This document shows, piece after piece, positions 1 through 6,064 of a DNA stretch of 12,272 nucleotides. The notes under the pieces are model-generated. The model saw only the letters and a program-made list of their open reading frames with translations. It did not search any database and was not told the DNA's origin. The translations under genes were made by a program, and so were the position numbers. Position 1 is the stretch's first letter. Each line of letters begins with the position of its first letter. Source of the DNA: JAHEEL01 sp039715165 (lineage in GTDB: Bacteria; Actinomycetota; Acidimicrobiia; Spongiisociales; UBA5794); contig JBDLHX010000074.1 in NCBI GenBank assembly GCA_039715165.1, positions 1 through 12,272 of the forward strand, written 5' to 3'.

Positions 1-63
1 GAGCAGCGCACCGGCGAGGAGCACGACCTCAGGGGCGACGGCGAGGAACGAGGCGTTGTTCAT
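1..63 (-). CDS. nuoN: NADH-quinone oxidoreductase subunit N (5' fragment)
   Basis: Only the first 21 codons are present; the gene runs off the left edge. The visible peptide begins MNNASFLAVAPEVVLLAGAL, a hydrophobic opening typical of the first membrane helix of NuoN, one of the three antiporter-like proton-pumping subunits of the complex I membrane arm. The ATG overlaps the nuoM stop as ATGA (4 bases), and a GAGGAGGG ribosome-binding site sits 6 bases upstream at 70-77, inside the end of nuoM. The identity rests on this short peptide plus its place directly after nuoM, where nuoN stands in canonical nuo operons. Nothing can be said about the catalytic Lys/Glu residues, which lie outside the window. 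Confidence 0.88.
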   Translation of the reverse strand, partial: MNNASFLAVAPEVVLLAGALL

Positions 64-1631
64 TCCGAGCCCTCCTCGTGGCCGTCCTCTTCAGCGTGGC
101 CGCCACCCGGCAAGACCACCTCAGCGACTCGCGTGAACTCGGGTGCGTCGTAGTCGGTCTGCGCCTCGATCCGGTCGAGGATGAGTTCGACGGACGGCTC
201 GACGCGGTCGAGCACCGGCTTCGGGTAGATGCCGATCCCGACGACGAGCACGATGAGCGGGACGAGAATCGCGAGTTCCCGGAACCCGAGGTCGAGGAGG
301 CCCTCGTTCTTCGGATTCGTGACCGGCCCGGTGAACATGCGCTCGTACGCCCAGAGGAGATAGACGGCGGCGAGGATGACGCCGGAAGCGCCGATGATCG
401 CAAGCACCGGCAGCGTCGGGTACGCGCCGATGAGCACGCCGAACTCGCCGATGAAGCCGGAGAGGCCCGGGAGGCCGATCGAGGCAAACACCATGAAGAG
501 GAAGATGCCGGCGTAGAGCGGCATGACCTTGGCGACGCCGCCGTACTCGGAGATGAGACGCGTGTGGCGCCGCTCGTAGATCATCCCGATGAGGAGGAAG
601 AGTGCGCCGGTGGTGAGGCCGTGGCTGATCATGACGAAGACGCCGCCGGAGAGCCCCTGGCTCGTCAGGGCGAACGTGCCGAGCATGACGAAGCCCATGT
701 GGCTCACCGACGAGTAGGCGACGAGGCGCTTCACGTCCGGCTGGACGATCGCTACGACGGCCCCGTAGACGATGCCGACAACACCGATGACTCCAAGGAT
801 CTGCGCGAGGTCGACGGTCGCTTCGGGGAAGAGCGTCAGGTTGAAGCGCAGGAAGCCGTATGCGCCCATCTTCAGGAGCACGCCGGCAAGGATGACGGAA
901 CCGGCGGTCGGCGCCTCGGTGTGCGCATCCGGGAGCCACGTGTGGAACGGGAAGATCGGCACCTTGATGGCGAACGCGATCCCGAAGGCGAGGAAGAGCC
1001 AGAGTTGTGTGGTCGACGAGATCTCGACGTTCAGCATCTGCCGGAAGTCGAATGACGTGATCGTGCCCACGGCGTCGCCGGTCATGATCGCGACGACGAT
1101 GATCCCGGCGAGGAGGAAGATCGACCCGAACGCCGTGAACAAGACGAACTTGATCGACGCGTACATCCGGTTGGTGGAGCCCCAGATCCCGATGAGGAGG
1201 TACATCGGGACGAGCACGATCTCGAAGAATGCGAAGAAGAGGAGCAGGTCGAGGGCGAGGAACACGCCGAGCAGACCGGCCTCGAGCACGAGCATCGCCA
1301 CCATGTACTGCTTCGGCCGGTCCGTGATCGACTTCGACGCTGCGATCGACAGCGGCATGAGCAGGGCGCTCAAGATGATCATCCAGATCGAGATACCGTC
1401 CACGCCGAGGCGCCAGCCGACGCCGAGCGTCTCGGACAAGGTGTGGTCGACGACGAACTGGAAGTCGCCCTCACCGGTGACGAAGTTGGCGAGGATCCAG
1501 AGAGATACCGCGAGCGGCAGGACGCTCAGTCCGAGCGACAGCGGGAACACGAGCTCCGGGCGCCGCTTCGGCAGGAGGCCGACGACGAGGGCAGCGAGGA
1601 GCGGGAGCAGGACGAGGAGGGTGAGAACCAT
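60..1631 (-). CDS. nuoM: NADH-quinone oxidoreductase subunit M
   Basis: This is a 523-residue antiporter-like subunit of the complex I membrane arm, predicted to pump one proton per catalytic cycle. It is almost wholly hydrophobic (about 14 membrane helices expected for the family). The functional residues of the family are visible: the TM5 glutamate E137 in FFEIVLVPMY, the TM7 lysine K223 in AIKVPIFPFHTWLPDAH, and K254 in LLKMGAYGFLRF (equivalents of E. coli E144, K234 and K265). The frame is open further upstream to 1715, but the start at 1631 is chosen. There the protein begins MVLTLLVLLPLL, a GAGGAGGTG ribosome-binding site lies 7 bases upstream, and the ATG shares one base with the nuoL TAA stop (TAATG). 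The C-terminus is a short His/Glu-rich tail (HAEEDGHEEGSE), a modest oddity. The stop overlaps the nuoN ATG by 4 bases. Confidence 0.97.
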   Translation of the reverse strand: MVLTLLVLLPLLAALVVGLLPKRRPELVFPLSLGLSVLPLAVSLWILANFVTGEGDFQFVVDHTLSETLGVGWRLGVDGISIWMIILSALLMPLSIAASKSITDRPKQYMVAMLVLEAGLLGVFLALDLLLFFAFFEIVLVPMYLLIGIWGSTNRMYASIKFVLFTAFGSIFLLAGIIVVAIMTGDAVGTITSFDFRQMLNVEISSTTQLWLFLAFGIAFAIKVPIFPFHTWLPDAHTEAPTAGSVILAGVLLKMGAYGFLRFNLTLFPEATVDLAQILGVIGVVGIVYGAVVAIVQPDVKRLVAYSSVSHMGFVMLGTFALTSQGLSGGVFVMISHGLTTGALFLLIGMIYERRHTRLISEYGGVAKVMPLYAGIFLFMVFASIGLPGLSGFIGEFGVLIGAYPTLPVLAIIGASGVILAAVYLLWAYERMFTGPVTNPKNEGLLDLGFRELAILVPLIVLVVGIGIYPKPVLDRVEPSVELILDRIEAQTDYDAPEFTRVAEVVLPGGGHAEEDGHEEGSE

Positions 1632-3502
1632 TAGAACGCACCTCCTCGGATGAGCAGCCACAGCATGATGCCGAGGCTGCCTGCCACCATCGCCGCCCCA
1701 TACGAGCGGACCCATCCGGTCTGGAGTGCCCGCAGCGACGTGCCGAACGAGCGGGTGACGACGGCGAGGCCGTTCACGAAGCCGTCGACGATCTTGAGGT
1801 CGAGGAACATCGCCGACCAGACGGCGACGGCCTTGCCGGGCAGCACGATCGTCTTGCCGTATGCATCATCGACGTTGTAGGCGGCGAGAGAGGCGTCCCA
1901 GTAGCCGCCTTCTTCGACCGGCAGTTCGTCACCGCCGTACCGGCGCCATGCGAAGAACATGCCAATGCCGACCACGGCGAGCGAGATGAGCGCGAGCGCC
2001 CACAGCATGAAACCCTCAGGCGGATGCGCCTGGTGAACGTGTCCGAAGGCCGGCTCGAGGAAGTGCTCGAGGCCGAGCTTCACCGGTGTGTTCCAGAGGC
2101 CGGCGATGGCGGAGAAGAAGGCGAGCACGATGAGCGGGATCGTCATGGTCTTGGGCGACTCGTGCGGGTGCGTGCCCTCGTCCCAGCGGCCCTTGCCGGA
2201 GAACGTGATGAGCATGAGCTTCGTCATGTAGAACGCGGTGAGCATCGCGGTGACGACGCCGATCACCCACAGGATGATGTATCCGCCGCCCCGCTCGAAC
2301 GCGGCGCCGAGGATTTCGTCCTTCGACCAGAAACCTGCGAAGGGGAACACGCCGGAGATCGCGAGCCATGCGATCGCCATCGTCCCGAACGTGACCGGCA
2401 TGATCTTGCGCAGGCCGCCCATCTTCCACATGTCCTGCTCGTTCGCCATGGCGTGGATCACCGAGCCGGCGCCGAGGAAGAGCAGGGCCTTGAAGAAGGC
2501 GTGGGTCATGAGGTGGAAGATGCCTGCGGTGAACGCCGTGAGGCCGACCGCCATGACCATGTAGCCGAGCTGGCTCACGGTCGAGTAGGCGAGGACACGC
2601 TTGATGTCCCGCTGGCCGATCGCGATCGTCGCGGCGAGCAGGGCGGTGAGAGCACCGACCGTGGCCACAACCCCCTGGGTCGTCGGTGCCATCTCGAAGA
2701 GCGCTGCGGAGCGGGCGATCATGTAGACGCCTGCGGTCACCATCGTCGCGGCGTGGATGAGGGCCGAGACCGGGGTCGGGCCCTCCATGGCGTCGGGGAG
2801 CCAGATGTACAGCGGGATCTGCGCCGACTTGCCGGTAGCTCCCACGAAGAGCAGGAGCGTGATCGCCGTCGCCATGCCGACGCTCAACAAGCCCTCGGCC
2901 CCGTGGAAGACGGTGGCGAAGTCGAGTGTGCCGAAGGCAGCGAAGATGAGCATGAGGGCGACGATGAAGCCCCAGTCGCCGATCCGGTTGACGACAAAGG
3001 CCTTCTTGCCCGCCGCAGCAGCCGACGGCTTCGTGAACCAGAAGCTGATCAGCAGGTACGACGAGAGCCCGACGAGCTCCCAGCCGACGAACATCAGGGC
3101 GAAGTTGTCGGCGAGGACGAGCGTCATCATCGAGGCGATGAAGAGGTTCATGTAGGCGAAGAATCTCGGGTAGCGCTCGTCGCCGTGCATGTACCCGACG
3201 GAGTAGATGTGGATGAGCGACCCGACGCCCGTGACGATGAGCGACATGAGGGCTGAGAGCGGGTCCCAGAGCAGCGAGGCGTTCGCCCCGAGCATCGGAA
3301 TCCACGAGAACAGGAAGATCGTCTCCGGCTCTGCCCCGCCGAAGAAGCGCAGCGACATCGCGAAGGCGAAGAGGAACGGGACGACGACGAGCGTCGACGC
3401 GAACCACCCGGCCGCCGGCTCGCCGAAGCGCTTGCCGAACAGGATGAGTGTCAGCGCCCCGAGGAGCGGGAGTGCGATGAGGATCCAGAGAGCATCGATC
3501 AC
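1631..3502 (-). CDS. nuoL: NADH-quinone oxidoreductase subunit L
   Basis: This 623-residue subunit is the distal antiporter-like proton pump of complex I, and its C-terminal part is expected to form the long lateral helix along the membrane arm. Family hallmarks are present: E142 in the TM5 motif GWELVGLSSYLL, K225 in TGKSAQIPLYIWLPDAMEGP, H334 and K338 in THAFFKALLFLGAG, and K394/D395 in FWSKDEIL. The protein starts MIDALWILIALPLLGA using a GTG codon. No in-frame ATG is available upstream before a stop at about 3515, and an AAGGGG ribosome-binding site sits 7 bases before the GTG. nuoK ends only 4 bases upstream, and the TAA stop shares a base with the nuoM ATG. Length is normal for the family. 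A competing ATG 5 bases upstream is out of frame and followed at once by a stop. Confidence 0.97.
   Translation of the reverse strand: MIDALWILIALPLLGALTLILFGKRFGEPAAGWFASTLVVVPFLFAFAMSLRFFGGAEPETIFLFSWIPMLGANASLLWDPLSALMSLIVTGVGSLIHIYSVGYMHGDERYPRFFAYMNLFIASMMTLVLADNFALMFVGWELVGLSSYLLISFWFTKPSAAAAGKKAFVVNRIGDWGFIVALMLIFAAFGTLDFATVFHGAEGLLSVGMATAITLLLFVGATGKSAQIPLYIWLPDAMEGPTPVSALIHAATMVTAGVYMIARSAALFEMAPTTQGVVATVGALTALLAATIAIGQRDIKRVLAYSTVSQLGYMVMAVGLTAFTAGIFHLMTHAFFKALLFLGAGSVIHAMANEQDMWKMGGLRKIMPVTFGTMAIAWLAISGVFPFAGFWSKDEILGAAFERGGGYIILWVIGVVTAMLTAFYMTKLMLITFSGKGRWDEGTHPHESPKTMTIPLIVLAFFSAIAGLWNTPVKLGLEHFLEPAFGHVHQAHPPEGFMLWALALISLAVVGIGMFFAWRRYGGDELPVEEGGYWDASLAAYNVDDAYGKTIVLPGKAVAVWSAMFLDLKIVDGFVNGLAVVTRSFGTSLRALQTGWVRSYGAAMVAGSLGIMLWLLIRGGAF
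1639..1647 (-). promoter_or_regulatory. Ribosome-binding site of nuoM
   Basis: GAGGAGGTG on the minus strand, 7 bases before the ATG at 1631 and inside the last codons of nuoL. It settles the nuoM start against the longer open frame that extends to 1715, which would overlap nuoL by about 85 bases. Confidence 0.85.
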
Positions 3503-3506
3503 GCCA

Positions 3507-3812
3507 TCACCCCTTCATCTCCGCAAGGGCGTCCACGTTCGCCGTTGCCCGGCGGCGGAAGACGGCGACGAGGATGGCGAGGCCGACCGTCACCTCTGCG
3601 GCAGCGACGACCATGATGAACAGCGCCGAGACCTGACCTTCGACGAGGCCGAGTTCGTTGCCTGCGGCGATGAATGTGAGGTTGACCGAGTTCAGCATGA
3701 GCTCAATCGACATGAACATGACGAGGGCGTTGCGGCGCATGAGCACGCCGGCCGCGCCCATTGAGAAGAGAACGGCTGCGAGGGCCATGTACCAGCCGAC
3801 GGTGACGGTCAT
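3507..3812 (-). CDS. nuoK: NADH-quinone oxidoreductase subunit K
   Basis: This is a 101-residue, three-helix membrane subunit (the MrpC/ND4L-like family) linking the quinone-side half of complex I to the antiporter-like subunits. Its two conserved intramembrane glutamates are visible: E37 in MSIELMLNSVNL and E73 in AAAEVTVGLAI (E. coli E36 and E72). They form part of the central polar axis through which redox energy is coupled to proton pumping. The frame stays open far upstream to 4511, but that part lies over nuoJ and nuoI and is a shadow. The ATG at 3812 gives the normal family length of about 100 residues, follows a GGAGG site 7 bases upstream (3820-3824), and overlaps the nuoJ TGA by 4 bases. 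The C-terminus LAEMKG ends 4 bases before nuoL. Confidence 0.97.
   Translation of the reverse strand: MTVTVGWYMALAAVLFSMGAAGVLMRRNALVMFMSIELMLNSVNLTFIAAGNELGLVEGQVSALFIMVVAAAEVTVGLAILVAVFRRRATANVDALAEMKG
3510..3515 (-). promoter_or_regulatory. Ribosome-binding site of nuoL (GTG start)
   Basis: AAGGGG on the minus strand, overlapping the last codons of nuoK. It is 7 bases from the GTG at 3502 but only 2 bases from the out-of-frame ATG at 3507. The spacing therefore favours the GTG as the nuoL start. Confidence 0.7.
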
Positions 3813-4348
3813 GTGCCCTCCTCCGTGTCGGCTCCGTGGACCGCCGTCGGTCCGAACAGGGCGAGGGCGATCGTCCCGACCGCCGCGATGGTGAGGAGGA
3901 ACACCGTTGAGAGGAAAGCGATCGTCCAGTTCCCGAAGAGCGAGTCGGCGACGGTCTCGATCGTGCCGACGAGGTCCGGACTGCCGAAAGCGTCGCTGCC
4001 GGTGACCCACGCTTTCTGGCCGGCGAGGATGATGACGGCGGCGAGGCCGAGGGCGACGACGAACGTGACGCCTCGTTGGAACGGGATCGACTCGGACGTG
4101 TCTTCCTTCTTGTCGACGCCGATCATCATGATGACGAAGAGGAAGAGGGTCATCACGGCGCCCGCGTAGACGAGGATCTGCACGGCGGCGACGAAGTGCG
4201 CGTCGAGCAGGACATAGAAGACCGCCATTGCGAACATCGTTGTGAGCAGCCCGAGCGCCGAGTAGACGGGGTTCTTCGCTGTGATCATCGTGATCGCTCC
4301 GGCAAGAGCGACGGCCGCAAAGATCCCGAAGACGATGACTTCGATCAC
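3809..4348 (-). CDS. nuoJ: NADH-quinone oxidoreductase subunit J
   Basis: This 179-residue subunit is a five-helix membrane protein (the ND6-like family) adjoining NuoH, NuoK and NuoA. The family pattern is clear: the N-terminal helix, the TAKNPVYSALGLL segment at residues 23-35, and AHFVAAVQILVYAGAVMTL at 50-68. The last corresponds to TM3, with a conserved tyrosine (Y61) in the pi-bulge region implicated in coupling. The start is a GTG at 4348, preceded by GAGGAGGG with 6 bases spacing and overlapping the nuoI TGA as GTGA. An ATG at 4453 in the same frame is rejected because the added residues are a hydrophilic shadow of the nuoI tail. That upstream stretch has no stop, which matters for the heptamer array in nuoI. 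The C-terminus is acidic (GADTEEGT) and overlaps the nuoK ATG. Confidence 0.96.
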   Translation of the reverse strand: MIEVIVFGIFAAVALAGAITMITAKNPVYSALGLLTTMFAMAVFYVLLDAHFVAAVQILVYAGAVMTLFLFVIMMIGVDKKEDTSESIPFQRGVTFVVALGLAAVIILAGQKAWVTGSDAFGSPDLVGTIETVADSLFGNWTIAFLSTVFLLTIAAVGTIALALFGPTAVHGADTEEGT

Positions 4349-5010
4349 GAGGATCCCTCCTCGGCCTCGGTACTTGCGTCTTGTGTCTTGTGCCTTGTGT
4401 CTTGTCCCGGTTCTGCCGGCGCCATGCCGCCCATCCGGGCGCTCGGCGTCCACGCCTCAATGCCTTCGAACGCGGCACGCCCTGCCGGGGAGGTGGCCCG
4501 CATCCAGCCATCGCCGAGCTTCAGCTCGTTGATGTCGATGAGCGGCGTGTCCGGGAGCGGATGGTTCGGCGTCCCGTCCGGCTCGACGAGGAGGTGCTCC
4601 TTCGTGAAGATCCCTTCGTCGCGCTCGGCGACGGACATCTCGAAGAGGTGCGTCATCGTGATGGCCTCGGTCGGGCACGCCTCGACGCACAGGCCGCAGA
4701 AGATGCAGCGCAGCATGTTGATCTCGTACACGAACCCGAAACGTTCACCCGGGCTCACCGGATCGTCGGTCGGGTTGTCGGCGCCCCGCACGTAGATGCA
4801 GCGGGCCGGGCAGACACCGGCGCAGAGCTCGCAGCCGATGCACTTCTCCATCCCATCCGGATACCGGTTGAGGACGTGCCTCCCGTGGAAACGCTGCGGC
4901 TTCTCCCGCTTCTCCTGCGGGTAGCGCGTCGTCACCTTCGGCTTGAACATCTGACGGAACGTCACGGCGAAGCCCCGCCAGGGACCGAGGAGATCTGCGA
5001 ACCAGCTCAT
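4345..5010 (-). CDS. nuoI: NADH-quinone oxidoreductase subunit I, 2x[4Fe-4S] ferredoxin-like
   Basis: NuoI carries clusters N6a and N6b, which relay electrons from NuoG towards the terminal cluster N2 in NuoB. Two [4Fe-4S] motifs are intact: CIGCELCAGVCP (C57, C60, C63, C67) and CIFCGLCVEACP (C102, C105, C108, C112). The N-terminal segment MSWFADLLGPWRGFAVTFRQ is the expected amphipathic anchor that lies on the membrane near NuoH. The ATG at 5010 follows a GGGGAG site by 7 bases and lies 13 bases after the nuoH stop. At 221 residues the protein is longer than many family members. The last residues, about 201-221, look unrelated to the family, and residues 202-214 (GQDTRHKTQDAST) are encoded by a degenerate 7-bp tandem array. 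The final residues overlap the nuoJ ribosome-binding site, and the stop overlaps the nuoJ GTG by 4 bases. Confidence 0.97.
   Translation of the reverse strand: MSWFADLLGPWRGFAVTFRQMFKPKVTTRYPQEKREKPQRFHGRHVLNRYPDGMEKCIGCELCAGVCPARCIYVRGADNPTDDPVSPGERFGFVYEINMLRCIFCGLCVEACPTEAITMTHLFEMSVAERDEGIFTKEHLLVEPDGTPNHPLPDTPLIDINELKLGDGWMRATSPAGRAAFEGIEAWTPSARMGGMAPAEPGQDTRHKTQDASTEAEEGSS
4355..4362 (-). promoter_or_regulatory. Ribosome-binding site of nuoJ (GTG start)
   Basis: GAGGAGGG on the minus strand, 6 bases before the GTG at 4348 and lying in the codons for the last residues of NuoI. It supports the GTG start over the upstream ATG at 4453. Confidence 0.8.
4372..4406 (-). repeat. Degenerate heptanucleotide tandem array inside nuoI
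   Basis: On the minus strand five consecutive 7-base units read GACAAGA, CACAAGG, CACAAGA, CACAAGA, CGCAAGT (consensus CACAAGA). The array lies in the 3' end of nuoI, 10 bases before the nuoJ ribosome-binding site, and encodes a hydrophilic peptide unlike the NuoI family. Thirty-five bases is not a multiple of three. All three minus-strand frames are open across it. Its A-richness contrasts with the surrounding GC-rich coding sequence. Confidence 0.85.
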
Positions 5011-5023
5011 CGTGTCACTCCCC

Positions 5024-6064
5024 TCATGCCCACGGCATCCCGAATCGACGGATCCCGACGGCGAGCGTCGCGAGGATGATCCACGCCAGGGAAACGGGGA
5101 TGAGGCGCTTCCACCCGAACGCCATGAGCTGGTCGTACCGCATCCTGGGGAGTGTGCCTCTGACCCAGATGAACAGGAATACGAGGAGGAACGTCTTGAA
5201 GAGGAACCAGAACACCGGGAGGAGCCACTGGAGCACCGTCGGCCCGAAGACCGGTCCGTGCCAGCCACCGAGGAACAGCGTGACGGTGAAGGCGGACATG
5301 GTGAAGAGGTTGATGTACTCGGCGAGGAAGAACAGCGCGAAGCGGAATCCGGAGTACTCGGTGTGGAACCCGCCGACGATCTCCTGCTCGGCCTCGACGA
5401 GATCGAAGGGAGAGCGGTTCGTCTCGGCGAAAGTGCAAATGACGAAGACGACGAATGACGGGATGAGCACGATGTTCCACGCGGGGATGAAACCGAGGTA
5501 GGTGGCGCCCTGGGCTTCGACGATCCCGGCGAGCGACGTCGTGCCGTTGAACATGATGACGGGGACGAGAGCGAGGCCCATCGCCGCCTCGTACGAGATC
5601 ATCTGCGCCGCGGCGCGCACCGAGCCGAGGAGCGGATACTTCGACCCGGATGACCAGCCGGCGAACGTGATCGCGTAGACCGCCAACGACGACATCGCCA
5701 GGATGTAGAGGATGCCGATGTTGAGGTCGGTCACCTGGAGCGTGTACTCGGTGCCACCGATGGTGATCGGCGCCCCGATCGGGATGACGAGGAAGATGAG
5801 CAGCGCAGGCAGTAGTGCCATGACCGGCGCCGCGAGGTAGAGCATCACCTCGGCCCTGTGAGGAGTCATCGACTCCTTGAACATGAGCTTCATGCCGTCG
5901 GCGAGCGTCTGAAGCATGCCGAACGGCCCAGCCCTCGTCGGCCCGAGGCGGTTCTGCATGAACGCGACGATGCGGCGCTCCACCCACACGAGCAGGAGCA
6001 CGATGGTGAAGAGGAGAGCGAAGGCGATGACCACCTTCACTGCGGCGACGATGAAGTCGTCCAT
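5024..6064 (-). CDS. nuoH: NADH-quinone oxidoreductase subunit H
   Basis: This 346-residue membrane subunit (ND1 family, eight or nine helices) anchors the peripheral arm and forms the quinone-access chamber together with NuoB and NuoD. The diagnostic cytoplasmic-loop motifs are present: ERRIVAFMQNRLGPTRAGP (residues 29-47), ISYEAAMG with E159, the AETNRSPFDLVEAEQEIVGG loop from 213, HTEYSGF from 234, and RGTLPRMRYDQLM from 302. Together these residues form the acidic E-channel linking the quinone site to the antiporter-like subunits. The ATG shares one base with the nuoG TGA (TGATG), and an excellent ribosome-binding site GGGGAGGTGA (6071-6080) lies 6 bases upstream within nuoG. The length fits an intact protein. 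Confidence 0.98.
   Translation of the reverse strand: MDDFIVAAVKVVIAFALLFTIVLLLVWVERRIVAFMQNRLGPTRAGPFGMLQTLADGMKLMFKESMTPHRAEVMLYLAAPVMALLPALLIFLVIPIGAPITIGGTEYTLQVTDLNIGILYILAMSSLAVYAITFAGWSSGSKYPLLGSVRAAAQMISYEAAMGLALVPVIMFNGTTSLAGIVEAQGATYLGFIPAWNIVLIPSFVVFVICTFAETNRSPFDLVEAEQEIVGGFHTEYSGFRFALFFLAEYINLFTMSAFTVTLFLGGWHGPVFGPTVLQWLLPVFWFLFKTFLLVFLFIWVRGTLPRMRYDQLMAFGWKRLIPVSLAWIILATLAVGIRRFGMPWA

Noticed and set aside
1632..1715. Upstream extension of nuoM by 28 codons
   Set aside because: It would overlap nuoL by about 85 bases and encodes an Arg/His-rich segment unlike NuoM. The ATG at 1631 has a strong ribosome-binding site and a family-like N-terminus.
3813..4511. Long upstream frame joined to nuoK, a possible fused gene
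   Set aside because: Only the last 101 residues match NuoK. The rest is an Arg-rich shadow of nuoJ and nuoI. It matters only as the frame reached if the heptamer array lost one unit.
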